DNA from: CAZQQN01 sp964595485
Lineage (GTDB): Bacteria > Bacteroidota > Bacteroidia > CAILMK01 > CAYYUA01
Direction of reading: 5' to 3'
Assembly (NCBI GenBank): GCA_964595485.1
Contig: CAZQQN010000005.1
Location: 32,080-96,079, forward strand
Length of the DNA stretch: 64,000 nucleotides
Below the pieces are notes generated by a model. It was not told the origin of the DNA and did not search any database. It saw only the letters and a list, made by a program, of their open reading frames with translations. The translations under genes and the position numbers were made by a program. The first letter of the stretch is position 1. Each line of letters opens with the position of its first letter. Positions 19,319 to 27,914 of the stretch are shown piece after piece.

Positions 19319-19969
19319 ATCATGATTTATTTTACCGTTCCTAAATTTTGAAATTTTTTTTCAATAATTATTAAGTAATTTGAATTCTTCTCCTGTAAAA
19401 AAATGTTTCACAAAGGTAATAAATTTGAAAATGAATGAAAATCTTATTCAATTAATTTGATTAATGGTGGTATAATTTTCATTTATTTTAATATGAAGAA
19501 ATGGTTTTTATAAAAAGTTTTTTTTAATTGGGTAATTTATATTTAAAAATGTTCTAAATGGCAAGGCTTAAACTGTGCTTACTTTTGGTACCCACCCTAA
19601 AAAATAATGTTATACTCTCCTACTGACCCTAAACTATATAAGTAAAAGTTTTTTGGCTAAATCAATCAAAAAAAGCAAAATTCTGTACGATTGCTATTTT
19701 ATACATGGGATCTTAAGCTTGATTAATTTGCTATTGTTCACCCTATTTAAGCAGAGCCTGTTATTATTGAGCATGCCTACTTAGGGAATTTAACTTAATT
19801 GCTGCTTTTGTTTAAGAATTAGGTGATTAAGTTTATCGGTACTTACGCGAATGTAAAATTGAGTGAACACACCTGATTTAAGTTTTAAAGGTTTGGAGAT
19901 TTTTAAGCTAACTTAAAAATAATTTTCAAACATGGTTGATAAGTTCTCCAATGCTTTTTTATAACTCGA
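19319..19969. other. 650-base AT-rich gene-free stretch
   Basis: It carries the probable SPOR-gene promoter at its left end. No coding signal, RNA or clear repeat was recognised in the rest. It borders the tRNA-derived remnants to the right. Confidence 0.5.
19411..19418 (-). promoter_or_regulatory. -7 promoter element of the SPOR-domain gene
   Basis: Reads TACCTTTG on the minus strand, a full TANNTTTG match, 92 bases upstream of the ATG, implying a leader of roughly 85 bases. Confidence 0.45.
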
Positions 19970-20040
19970 AAAAGACTTCGAAACTGTGTCCGCCAGCCGG
20001 CGGATATGCGCCCATCGAGCTACCATCTGCTCTATACGCA
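19970..20040 (-). pseudogene. degenerate tRNA-like copy A with palindromic insertion
   Basis: Read leftward it begins with GTATAGAGCAGATGGTAGCTCG, nearly the 5' half of the initiator tRNA at 20437-20512. The anticodon arm is replaced by a segment holding the palindrome TCCGCC-AGCC-GGCGGA (plus-strand 19989-20004), and the T-arm is degraded. The acceptor stem cannot form. It is a tRNA-derived remnant, not a working tRNA. A related copy lies at 20541-20611. Confidence 0.65.
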
Positions 20041-20159
20041 ATATATTTTTTCAAATCTAACTTTTCCATTTCCCGGGCTTTATCCACGACATGGGAAGTT
20101 TGGGAATGCTGTTTAGCCTTCTGATGAATAAGGCTAACGAGCTATGAAATCTCACCAAT

Positions 20160-20405
20160 TATAGAATTTTAGCTAAATTCTCGTCCCTTAGCTGATTTTA
20201 AGGAATTTTCCCTTTTCAAGGCTTTAGCTTTTCATTTAAAACTTTCTTAATAAACCAATTCCCAGGGTGATATTTTCTTGTCCAGCCATTGTTGTTAGGG
20301 TGTTTATGAGCCCTGATCCTTTCTGTAAGGTTGGTGCTGTATACGATATAAATTTTGTGAAATGGTTTTGAAAAAAGAACATAAATGAAGTATATAGTTC
20401 AAAAT
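20160..20405 (-). pseudogene. decayed GIY-YIG endonuclease (UvrC-Intron/URI-type, small)
   Basis: Leftward translation gives family motifs scattered over shifting frames. First NHFTKF, then IYIVYSTNLTERIRAH and NNNGWTRKYHP in a second frame, then SPWELVY in a third, and finally KALKREKFLK followed by a damaged GKGRE-type end. In order these are the landmarks of the roughly 85-residue stand-alone GIY-YIG nucleases common in Bacteroidota, and the span matches that length. At least two frameshifts and several stops make it a pseudogene. It sits just past the tRNA terminator, between the tRNA and tRNA-like copy A. Confidence 0.7.
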
Positions 20406-20436
20406 AAAAAAAGCCCACTAAGGAGTGGGCTTTTTT
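20406..20436. terminator. terminator next to the initiator tRNA
   Basis: AAGCCCACT (20411-20419) pairs with AGTGGGCTT (20424-20432) around an AAGG loop, with T-runs on both strands. It ends the leftward tRNA transcript directly after the CCA end. Confidence 0.88.
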
Positions 20437-20512
<76 letters not shown>

Positions 20513-20540
20513 AAGTATGTTTTAAATCTTTCTTCACTAC

Positions 20541-20611
20541 TCAAGAACTCGAATCTGCGTTCGCCAACTGGCGGATAAGACCCCAACGCGCTACCATCTG
20601 CTCCACCATGC
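20541..20611 (-). pseudogene. degenerate tRNA-like copy B with palindromic insertion
   Basis: Read leftward, GAGCAGATGGTAGC and the flank ATACTTTGC match the real tRNA and its 5' flank. The anticodon arm is replaced by a segment about 6 bases longer holding TTCGCC-AACT-GGCGGA, the same palindrome as in copy A. The T-arm (AGATTCGAGTTCT) has lost pairing. It lies 29 bases upstream of the tRNA and is not functional. Confidence 0.65.
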
Positions 20612-20748
20612 AAAGTATACCTTAGGAAATCAATTATTTCCTGAATTTTCTACTGCAAATTTAAAGGTTATTCTGGCGTTTTTCCAAACCTAATGGGGTT
20701 CTTTTAGGCCATTGATGCAAGCTAACAGGAAAAGTTTTTGTTTTTTTC

Positions 20749-20756
20749 TAATTTTG
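20749..20756 (+). promoter_or_regulatory. -7 promoter element of the DUF2911 gene
   Basis: TAATTTTG, a TANNTTTG match 29 bases before the ATG at 20786. Confidence 0.4.
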
Positions 20757-20785
20757 ATAAACTTTAAAACTTAAAAAAAATCGCT

Positions 20786-21763
20786 ATGAAACGCTTATTG
20801 ACGTATTTATTACCGGTCTTATTTTTGGGCTCTGCTTGCGGTGGTGAAGGCCAAAAAGGGGAATCCGCTGAATCAGGAAAAGACACTGCAAAAAGTGAGA
20901 ACCAAGAAGCCAATCAAGAGCAATCAGACGAAGAAAACGATGGTGAAGAAAATCAAGTAGAACTTGAGTTCCCAAAACCCAGCCCTCAGGGTAAGGTTAT
21001 GCAAACCATCGGCATTACAGATGCTAAAATTCATTATTACCGCCCTTCTGTAAAAGACCGGCAAATATGGGGAGACTTGGTGCCTTATGATGAAATGTGG
21101 CGTACAGGAGCCAATAAAAATACCACTTTTCACTTCTCGAATGATGTAATGGTGAATGGAAATAAAGTGCCAGAAGGCAAATATTCTTTCTTCACGATAC
21201 CTAAAAAAGACGGTAAGTGGACATTAATTTTCAATGAAAAAACTGACCATTGGGGAACGCGCGGGTATGATAAAAGCAATGATGCATTGAGAATTAAGGT
21301 TGATCCTAAAAAATCCGACCATCATCACGAAATGATGACCTTTAATTTTAAAGATGTTACCGATAACTCAGCAAAAGTGATTCTGGCCTGGAAGAAAACT
21401 ATGGTCCCTTTCATGGTAAAGACAAATACCAGTGACCATGTGATGGCTAAGATCAACAAAGCTATTGATCAAGCCGGCAGTGATGACTGGAAAGTTTACA
21501 ATGAATCAGCTGATTATTTGGTAGAAAACGGTAAAAAATTGGATAAGGCCAAAGAATGGGTTAACGAATCAATTGATATCAAAGAAAACTGGCGTAATCT
21601 CTGGACAAAATCTCAGCTGATGAAGCAAAAAGGGGATATGCAAAAATCCCTTGAGATAGCTAAAAAAGCTTTGAAGGTTGGTAAGGAAAATGATATGCGG
21701 GAATATTATGTTGATTACATGAAGGAAAACATAGAAGAACTCAAATCAGCAATGGATAGTTAG
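20786..21763 (+). CDS. DUF2911 domain lipoprotein
   Basis: The 325-residue protein begins with a signal and a Cys at about residue 18 (LGSACG, a moderate lipobox). A Glu/Ser/Lys-rich linker of about 40 residues follows. The DUF2911 domain covers about 70-215 (SPQGKVMQTIGITD, YHYRP-like HYYRPSVK, MWRTGANKNTTFHFS, EGKYSFFTIP). The last 100 residues look like helical repeats (TPR-like, SLEIAKKALKVG). DUF2911 is common in Bacteroidota without a known function. It is a single gene with a clear terminator after it. Confidence 0.85.
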   Translation: MKRLLTYLLPVLFLGSACGGEGQKGESAESGKDTAKSENQEANQEQSDEENDGEENQVELEFPKPSPQGKVMQTIGITDAKIHYYRPSVKDRQIWGDLVPYDEMWRTGANKNTTFHFSNDVMVNGNKVPEGKYSFFTIPKKDGKWTLIFNEKTDHWGTRGYDKSNDALRIKVDPKKSDHHHEMMTFNFKDVTDNSAKVILAWKKTMVPFMVKTNTSDHVMAKINKAIDQAGSDDWKVYNESADYLVENGKKLDKAKEWVNESIDIKENWRNLWTKSQLMKQKGDMQKSLEIAKKALKVGKENDMREYYVDYMKENIEELKSAMDS

Positions 21764-21795
21764 AACCTCCTTTTGGGGTTAGCTTACCCTTTAAT

Positions 21796-21826
21796 CCCGG
21801 TGCTTTTAAAGCACCGGGTATTTTTT
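21796..21826 (+). terminator. terminator of the DUF2911 gene
   Basis: A perfect 10-bp stem CCCGGTGCTT (21796-21805) pairs with 21809-21818 around a TTA loop, then a TATTTTTT run. It starts 33 bases after the stop codon. Confidence 0.9.
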
Positions 21827-22059
21827 ACTTCCATACAGAACATAAAAAGCTGATTCTTTTTTTGCTTCGTAAAGCATTTATTATTCACCGAATGGTGGCT
21901 TAATTCAAAAAAATGGAAAATTTACCCGCCTTAATTTATGAATAATTGATCAGGGAGGGGCGTTGTTTTCCCTGATTCTATTTTTAATCCACTTATACAG
22001 CTTCCCTAATTATTAACAAAAATCTCCAGCACCAGAGGAGTACCACAATTTGTTTAAGC

Positions 22060-22270
22060 GGTTTCCCTTTTAAAGAATCCGATGGAGTTATAATCACTCT
22101 ACATACTTCATTTCAAGAATCTGAGCCTGTTGTAGATTTTTGGTTTACCTCGTTGTACCCGAATTCCGTACTTTACTATGGCTTTATTAAAGTATCGAGG
22201 CGGTTTTAAGAATTAAGCCTCTCAGCCTCTTCTCGTTTAAGGCCTATGATTGGTTATCTACTATCCGTAA
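22060..22270 (-). pseudogene. possible decayed IS6-type DDE transposase fragment
   Basis: Leftward translation across frames gives DSR then PIIGLKREEAE, next PPRYFNKAIVKYGI, next LEMKYVE and a damaged HR segment. The order resembles IS6-family transposases (a VDSKGNTIDF-like strand, an AAxRFFxKAI helix, an IxxxQxKYLNN-like stretch before DHR). Multiple stops and frameshifts are present, and no terminal inverted repeats were found. This is a by-eye match and could be chance. The whole gap 21827-22451 otherwise holds no gene I can support. Confidence 0.35.
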
Positions 22271-22407
22271 ATCGATTCAAATTTTAGGATACCTTCCAAT
22301 AGGTTTTTTAGTTTAATTCAAATCCGCCTAATCAATTCTTTGGGACAGGAATAACTGGTGTTAAAAGAAGTTAGCACGAAGTTTTTAGTAAAGTAATAAA
22401 AATAATT

Positions 22408-22415
22408 TAGATTTG
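22408..22415 (+). promoter_or_regulatory. -7 promoter element of the TonB-dependent receptor gene
   Basis: TAGATTTG, 36 bases before the ATG at 22452. Confidence 0.45.
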
Positions 22416-22451
22416 CTTAAAAATAATATTTGAGGTATTAAAATATTTCCC

Positions 22452-24677
22452 ATGTTAACCCAATGCTTATTACTTCTTAGTCTTTGTCTATCACCTTTTT
22501 ATGGAACCGGTCAGAATGGAGTTATCAAAGGCCATGTAAAGAATCAATCAGGTGAGCTCCTTCGTAATGTCGAAGTAGCGATTAAAAATGCCAAGAAAGG
22601 TACAATTACTGATGACGAAGGTTACTTTGTATTAAAGGGCTTAAGTGCGGGTCAATATAAAATTAAAGTGAGTTCGGTTGGCTTTTATCCACGTGTTAAA
22701 ACCGTTGAGCTCGGACATAATGAAACGGTAAGCCTACTATTTGAATTAGAAGCCTCTACGATCAAGATGGAGGAAATGGTCATTACGGGAACGATGCAAA
22801 ACAGTTACGTCAAAGAATCCCCTGTCAAGGTTGAAGTACTCAATCAAGGGTTTCTGGAAAAAGATCCCGGAAACAATGTCATGGAATCACTTGATAATGT
22901 GAATGGTATTCAAAAGCAGGTTAACTGTGGAGTTTGTGGTACCAACGCGATACGTATCAATGGGATGGAAGGGCCCTACACCCTAATGCTCATTGACGGC
23001 ATGCCAATAATGAGTAACCTGGCAAGTGTTTACGGCTTCAATGGTATACCCAATTCGCTTGTAAAGCAAATAGAAGTTGTTAAAGGCCCTAATTCCACCC
23101 TTTATGGTACTGAGGCAATGGGTGGTGTTATCAATGTTAGAACCAAAGACCCCAAATCAATGCCCTTGGTAAATGCAAACACTCACTATACTTCTCATGG
23201 CGAGTGGAACACGGACGTTAGTACTTCTGCAGATATAAACGAAAATGTCCATACCACTGTCAGTGCTAATTACTTCCGGAACCAACAAAAGTATGACTTC
23301 AATGACGACAATTTCATGGATTTGGTTTTGAACGATAGGCTTAGCTTGTTCAATAAATGGCAGTTTGATCGGGGCAATAATAAAGAGGCCAATATAGCGG
23401 CTCGTTATTACAATGAAGCAAGGTTAGGTGGCACCATGGATTTCGAGCATGCTATGAGAGGAAGTGATAGTATATACGGGGAATCCATAAAAACGGAAAG
23501 AATTGAGCTCATAGGCAATTACGATTTACCAATAGAGCAAGAGGATATCAGGCTTGACTTTTCTTACAGTCAACACAAGCAGGATAGCTATTATGGAACA
23601 GAACATTACAAAGCCAAGCAATCAACTTTATTTGCCAACCTGGTTTGGAACAAGCGAATGCAAAATCATAAGCTATTAACAGGATTAACTGGTCGCTGGG
23701 AACAATATGGGGATAATTCCCCGGCTGAAACGAATTTTGATGCCGTGATACCAGGAATTTTCGTTCAGGATGAATGGGGTGTTTTCCAGGATTTTAAACT
23801 TTTAACCGGTATTCGTCTTGATTATCAAGGTGATCATGGTGCTATTTTTTCTCCAAGGGTAAACGTGAAATATGAATTCGATCAGTGGACAACGGCACGT
23901 TTGAATATAGGCAATGGCTTCCGCCGGGTTCATCTTTTTACCGAAGATCATGCTGCATTAACAGGAGCAAGGGAAGTTGAAATTCGTGAAGATTTAGCCC
24001 CCGAAACTTCTTACAATGCAACGTTTAATGTGAACCATGTTTATCAAGTCAGCAATTGGGGCACCGGGGAACTAAGTATGGATTTCTTTTATAACTACTT
24101 CACGAATAAAATAATACCCGATTATGACATTGATCCAAACCTGGTGGTTTACAAAAATTTAGAAGGCTATGGTATTTCCCGCGGCGCTTCCTTAAGTGTT
24201 AGTCATGATTTTAAATTTCCTCTGAATGTCAAAATAGGAGGTACCTACCAACAAGCGCAAGAGGTTAAAAAATCTGAAAATCAGCAAATCCGGGAGCCTA
24301 TTCAATTTACTCCTGTCTTTTCAGGTAACTTTAGCCTTCAATACAAGTGGAATAATATGGATTTAAGCTTAACCTATACGGGTAATGTTATGGGTCCCGA
24401 ACATTTACCAAAGTTTCAACCCCCTTACAATAGGCAGGAACAGTCAAAATGGTACACCATTCAAAACTTAAAGGTAGCGAAAGGGTTAAATCATAATTTG
24501 ACCATTTACGGTGGCGTCAAAAACCTTTTGAATTGGACCCAGCCATCCCCCTTAATTGACCCTGAAAATCCTTTTGGGGAGAACTTTGATACCATCTATG
24601 CCTATGGCCCGCTGCAGCCGAGAAGGTTTTATATGGGGTTGAAATGGCATTGGGATAAAAGCAATGGGAAAAAGTGA
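22452..24677 (+). CDS. TonB-dependent outer-membrane receptor
   Basis: The 741-residue receptor has a signal peptide (about 1-20), a carboxypeptidase-regulatory N-domain (about 24-105), a plug (about 115-235; ING..GPYTLMLIDGMP, VVKGPNSTLYGTEAMGGVINV) and a 22-strand-type barrel ending in an aromatic-rich strand (FYMGLKWHW). The plug carries a CxxC pair, C159 and C162 (NCGVCG), conserved in one subgroup of these receptors and possibly metal-related. The imported ligand is unknown. It is followed 83 bases later by another outer-membrane protein gene, a likely partner. No SusD-like gene is present, so glycan uptake is unlikely. Confidence 0.92.
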   Translation: MLTQCLLLLSLCLSPFYGTGQNGVIKGHVKNQSGELLRNVEVAIKNAKKGTITDDEGYFVLKGLSAGQYKIKVSSVGFYPRVKTVELGHNETVSLLFELEASTIKMEEMVITGTMQNSYVKESPVKVEVLNQGFLEKDPGNNVMESLDNVNGIQKQVNCGVCGTNAIRINGMEGPYTLMLIDGMPIMSNLASVYGFNGIPNSLVKQIEVVKGPNSTLYGTEAMGGVINVRTKDPKSMPLVNANTHYTSHGEWNTDVSTSADINENVHTTVSANYFRNQQKYDFNDDNFMDLVLNDRLSLFNKWQFDRGNNKEANIAARYYNEARLGGTMDFEHAMRGSDSIYGESIKTERIELIGNYDLPIEQEDIRLDFSYSQHKQDSYYGTEHYKAKQSTLFANLVWNKRMQNHKLLTGLTGRWEQYGDNSPAETNFDAVIPGIFVQDEWGVFQDFKLLTGIRLDYQGDHGAIFSPRVNVKYEFDQWTTARLNIGNGFRRVHLFTEDHAALTGAREVEIREDLAPETSYNATFNVNHVYQVSNWGTGELSMDFFYNYFTNKIIPDYDIDPNLVVYKNLEGYGISRGASLSVSHDFKFPLNVKIGGTYQQAQEVKKSENQQIREPIQFTPVFSGNFSLQYKWNNMDLSLTYTGNVMGPEHLPKFQPPYNRQEQSKWYTIQNLKVAKGLNHNLTIYGGVKNLLNWTQPSPLIDPENPFGENFDTIYAYGPLQPRRFYMGLKWHWDKSNGKK

Positions 24678-24760
24678 GAAATTTTCAGCCAAGGTTGAAA
24701 TTTGCTATGAGAAGACAAAAGATTAGGTAGGGATAAAAAATTACACGATTTGACTATCAA

Positions 24761-25690
24761 ATGACAGTTATCATTGCTTACTCCCTTTATCTTAGCGAAA
24801 AATTTTCAGGCTTGAGGTACTTGTTATTAACCCTTTTATTCACCTTTTTAGCGGACTATCTGCAGGCAGGTTTATGGCCGCAAGGTAAAGGCAATGGTTA
24901 TTTCAATGTGGCTTTCACCTACTTAAAGTATAATGAAGTGATCAACGGTTCTCTGTTTGGCCAAGATGGTTTTGATAAACTACCCCTTAAAAGGTCTGTT
25001 AGTGATCATACTTTGAATGGCTACCTCGAATATGGTATCAGTGATAGGTTAACGGTTATTGCTAATGTTCCTTTTAAATTACTGAAAGCTGGTGAAAAGG
25101 TTCGTTCCCTTAAAAATGATCCATTTGCAAAGGATACGTTAACCAATGGTACCCTTAATACGCTTGGAAATATCAACATAGGGGCCCGTTACTTAATCGC
25201 TCGCAATGAGCTACTATGGTCTTTACAGTTAACCAGCGGAGTAAGATCAGCAGCATATCAGCATAATACAGGCCTGCGTAGTGGCTACAATGCCTGGTAT
25301 TTAACACCTAAGCTGGAAGCGGGTAAAAGTTGGGGTAAAACCTATTTTTCTACTTCTTTGGGTTACCGATACAAGAGCAATGGCTATGCCCATGACCTTG
25401 TGACCGATAATGAGTTCGGTTACCAATGGAGGCGCAGTAGTGGTAGGTCTACGTGGTTTATATTAACTGCCGGTGCAGTGCTTCCAGTGACAGAAGGTAG
25501 GCACGATGACAAAAACACCGAGCAAACAGGTCTTTACCGGGACGAGGAAGGTTTTGTTGATCCTGGTTTGAAAATTAATCATTACATAACAGAGCGATGG
25601 TCAATAAATATCTCCTCAATTGGTGCCCTTTGGGCCAGGCACGGCGGTAATCAATTGACTTATACAGGTGGAATTAGTTATGAATGGTGA
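24761..25690 (+). CDS. putative outer-membrane beta-barrel protein next to the TonB receptor
   Basis: The 309-residue protein has an N-terminal hydrophobic segment (about residues 15-38) preceded by a long n-region, so the signal peptide is unusual. The rest has alternating aromatic strands (GYLEYGISDRLTV, NIGARYLIARNELLW, YFSTSLGYRYKSNG) and ends in Trp (ISYEW), like transporter-type barrels of the meta-pathway phenol-degradation or porin class. Function is unknown; position suggests it works with the receptor upstream. The ATG at 24761 is the only in-frame Met before the signal. Confidence 0.7.
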   Translation: MTVIIAYSLYLSEKFSGLRYLLLTLLFTFLADYLQAGLWPQGKGNGYFNVAFTYLKYNEVINGSLFGQDGFDKLPLKRSVSDHTLNGYLEYGISDRLTVIANVPFKLLKAGEKVRSLKNDPFAKDTLTNGTLNTLGNINIGARYLIARNELLWSLQLTSGVRSAAYQHNTGLRSGYNAWYLTPKLEAGKSWGKTYFSTSLGYRYKSNGYAHDLVTDNEFGYQWRRSSGRSTWFILTAGAVLPVTEGRHDDKNTEQTGLYRDEEGFVDPGLKINHYITERWSINISSIGALWARHGGNQLTYTGGISYEW

Positions 25691-25867
25691 TTAGCACAGT
25701 TCCGCTTTCTGAAAAACAAATGGGTAAAGGCAGGTTACTTTAATCATAAATAGAGAAAATGAACTCCGTAAGGTAGCCATAAAAGGCTTTATTCAGATAT
25801 TTTGCCTATTGGTTTATTTTTTAAAAAGAGGTATGGGTATATACTATGGTCAAAATAATAAAAATTT

Positions 25868-25875
25868 TATATTTG
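25868..25875 (+). promoter_or_regulatory. -7 promoter element
   Basis: TATATTTG, 51 bases before the ATG at 25927. Confidence 0.45.
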
Positions 25876-25926
25876 TAACAAAACGTAATTTGCTTAAAAA
25901 TTCTTGAATCATAAAATTATATAGTT

Positions 25927-26361
25927 ATGAGACTAAAATTTGGCTTACTGTTATTCCCGGTTTTTTTCCTTTTTACAAATATGGTATCTGCTGAAGGCTG
26001 GCACAGCGCTGAAAAAAGGGCTAAAATGCAAACCAAGTTCTTGAAAAATAAGCTCTCTATTAATGGTGAGCAGGTGAATAAAATTAAGCAGGCAAACCTG
26101 GAAGCTGAAAAGGCAAGGAATAAGTTCGTAGAAAATACCCTGGAAGAAATACCTGCTGATAATAGGAAGAGTGGTGATGTTAAGAAACGTATTAGCAAGA
26201 AGGTGAATGATATCGAAAATGATCGAGACGAACGGATTAATACTGTATTGAATGATAAACAACAAAAAAAATATATGAAGGTAAAGTCTGATATGTTGGA
26301 TAAGACTAAAAAGAAACTAAAAGCGGGCGATCCTCAGGGTGGATTGGAATTACTATATTGA
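25927..26361 (+). CDS. small helical periplasmic protein, Spy/CpxP-like in layout
   Basis: The 144-residue protein has a clear signal peptide (about 1-22, cleavage after VSA). The mature part is highly charged and helical, with a spacing like LTxxQ proteins (KLSINGEQVNKIKQAN at about 38-53 and VLNDKQQKKYMKVK near 108-121). Such Spy- or DUF4890-like proteins are periplasmic stress chaperones or metal sensors in other bacteria. The match is one of layout only, so function is not assigned. No start ambiguity. Confidence 0.65.
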   Translation: MRLKFGLLLFPVFFLFTNMVSAEGWHSAEKRAKMQTKFLKNKLSINGEQVNKIKQANLEAEKARNKFVENTLEEIPADNRKSGDVKKRISKKVNDIENDRDERINTVLNDKQQKKYMKVKSDMLDKTKKKLKAGDPQGGLELLY

Positions 26362-26498
26362 ATTGAACGGCCTATTGTTTAATTAGGGTAATCAACTAAG
26401 ATTCAGCTGACTTGGATTGGGTGTTTACCATTATTAATTATTCTTAAATAAATAATTAAATCTTGCCCGCATGCAATGATTAATCAATCAAATAAGTT

Positions 26499-26506
26499 TA
26501 TATTTG
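26499..26506 (+). promoter_or_regulatory. -7 promoter element
   Basis: TATATTTG, 25 bases before the first tandem lipoprotein gene. Confidence 0.45.
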
Positions 26507-26531
26507 CAAATCAAACCTAAAATTTAAAACT

Positions 26532-26945
26532 ATGAAATTGCTTAAATTAAGTTCTTGTTGCCTAGTCATCTTTTCATTAGTATTTGCTTCTTGTAGTAAA
26601 TACGAAGAAGGTCCGGCAATCAGCTTAAGATCCAAAAAAGAGAGGGTCGTCAACACTTGGAATGCTGATAAATTTGTAACTGAGCAAGGTAATGATGCCA
26701 CGGATTTTGGTGAAATTACCTTAACTTTTGAAGAAAATGGTGATTACACAACAGAGATCAATGCTTTTGGGCGAACAAATCAGTCAGGAGGAACTTGGGA
26801 ATTTCGGAATGACAAAGAAGACCTGGCCATTATACCGGAGGATCCAACTGAGGAAGAAGATGTTTTTACCATTATTTTACTGAAAGAAGACGAGATGAAA
26901 CTAGAAGGGGATGGGCAAGCTGAAGTGGAATTATCCGAAAAATAA
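26532..26945 (+). CDS. small lipoprotein, lipocalin-like, copy 1 of a tandem pair
   Basis: The 137-residue protein has a signal and lipid-attachment Cys in FASCS (about residue 20). A conserved block follows (SKYEEGPAISLRSKKERVVNTW), then strands typical of Bacteroidota lipocalin-like/DUF5004-type lipoproteins (LTFEENGDYTTE, GTWEFRNDKEDLAI, ILLKEDEMKLEG). The paralog at 27188 shares the first and last thirds almost exactly. Function is unknown; envelope location is inferred from the lipobox. It has its own promoter box and terminator, so the pair is not an operon. Confidence 0.75.
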   Translation: MKLLKLSSCCLVIFSLVFASCSKYEEGPAISLRSKKERVVNTWNADKFVTEQGNDATDFGEITLTFEENGDYTTEINAFGRTNQSGGTWEFRNDKEDLAIIPEDPTEEEDVFTIILLKEDEMKLEGDGQAEVELSEK

Positions 26946-26971
26946 ATAGATAGCTTAAATGAATCATTATT

Positions 26972-27013
26972 GCCTGCAAGGCTGGCTTTAAACTGCTTTG
27001 CAGGCTTTTTTTT
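26972..27013 (+). terminator. terminator after the first lipoprotein gene
   Basis: GCCTGCAA pairs with TTTGCAGGC across a longer loop with an inner GGCT part, and is followed by eight Ts. Confidence 0.75.
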
Positions 27014-27154
27014 GCTTATTTTGAATGGCAAAAGTATTAACATACAATTTGTGTGCCCACCTTTTGACATAAATTCCCATTACTTTAGACCTGATGTTGT
27101 TACTTAAATGTCGAGGGCTATTCAAAAGAATGACTTCTTTGGGTGAATTTCTTG

Positions 27155-27162
27155 TAAATTTG
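27155..27162 (+). promoter_or_regulatory. -7 promoter element
   Basis: TAAATTTG, 25 bases before the second lipoprotein gene. It has the same spacing as in copy 1, suggesting the promoter was duplicated with the gene. Confidence 0.45.
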
Positions 27163-27187
27163 AATCGAAAACCAAAAATGAGAAATT

Positions 27188-27586
27188 ATGAAGTGGTTTA
27201 AGTTGAGTTCAATCGGTTTAGTTGTTGTTTTCCTCGTTGCTTCTTGTAGTAAATACGAAGAAGGCCCGGCTATCAGTTTAAGATCAAAAAAAGAAAGGGT
27301 TGTTAATACATGGACTGTTGATAAAGCCATAAATGAGCAAGGGCGTGATGCAGCTCAATTTGCTAATCTTACCTGGACATTTGAAGAAAATGGTGATTTT
27401 ACCCAGGCTGTTGGTAATAGAGAGTCTAATGGTGAGTGGGAATTTCGGAATGACAAAGAAGATCTTGCTTTAATTCCTGAGAATGCTCAAAACGATGAAG
27501 AAGTTCTTACCATCATTTTGCTTAAGGAAGATGAGATGAAATTGGAGGGTAGCGGCCAAATTGAGGTTGAATTGTCTGAAAAGTAA
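27188..27586 (+). CDS. small lipoprotein, lipocalin-like, copy 2 of a tandem pair
   Basis: The 132-residue paralog of the gene at 26532 has a good lipobox (LVASC), the same SKYEEGPAISLRSK block, a divergent middle (residues about 50-85) and the shared WEFRNDKEDLA and LLKEDEMKLEG ends. At DNA level the stretch around the lipobox and the WEFRNDKED codons are nearly unchanged, so duplication looks fairly recent with change concentrated in the middle. Function is unknown. The stop codon lies inside the terminator stem. Confidence 0.75.
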   Translation: MKWFKLSSIGLVVVFLVASCSKYEEGPAISLRSKKERVVNTWTVDKAINEQGRDAAQFANLTWTFEENGDFTQAVGNRESNGEWEFRNDKEDLALIPENAQNDEEVLTIILLKEDEMKLEGSGQIEVELSEK

Positions 27587-27606
27587 CTTTTAAAAGTTAC
27601 TTTTTT
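27581..27606 (+). terminator. terminator overlapping the stop codon of the second lipoprotein gene
   Basis: AAGTAAC (27581-27587) pairs with GTTACTT (27596-27602) around TTTTAAAA, continuing into a T-run. The TAA stop is within the left arm. Confidence 0.75.
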
Positions 27607-27914
27607 AAGGTTATCAATAATTGGCCTTGTAATCATGTTGCTTTGCTAACTCAATCTTTAGAGAATTGGTCGTTAAATGCCATTAATGCCAATTGAATAT
27701 CATAAGGAATATTCCTGTACCATTAGAAATCATAGGTTTTTGTGGCGTTTCCTTTGGCATATGCAGAACTTAAGAAATGAAATACAGGTAGTCTATTGAA
27801 AGCCATTCATTTTATTTATTCAAAAATTTTATATCCTGTTAAGCGGTTGGAGCAAAAAGTGGTAAATAAAATCCCTGATTTAAAGATAAGTTTCAATTAG
27901 CCATTTGTTAAAAT
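27607..27914. other. 308-base gene-free stretch
   Basis: It lies between the lipoprotein terminator and the stop codon of the TPR gene. AT-rich; nothing recognised. Confidence 0.5.

Noticed and set aside
19936..20124. A 62-codon plus-strand frame over tRNA-like copy A
   Set aside because: The sequence is explained by the tRNA-derived remnant and palindrome; the frame has no motif.
20236..20418. A 60-codon minus-strand frame beside the tRNA
   Set aside because: It is only one of three frames that together spell a GIY-YIG nuclease, so it is part of a pseudogene and not a separate gene.
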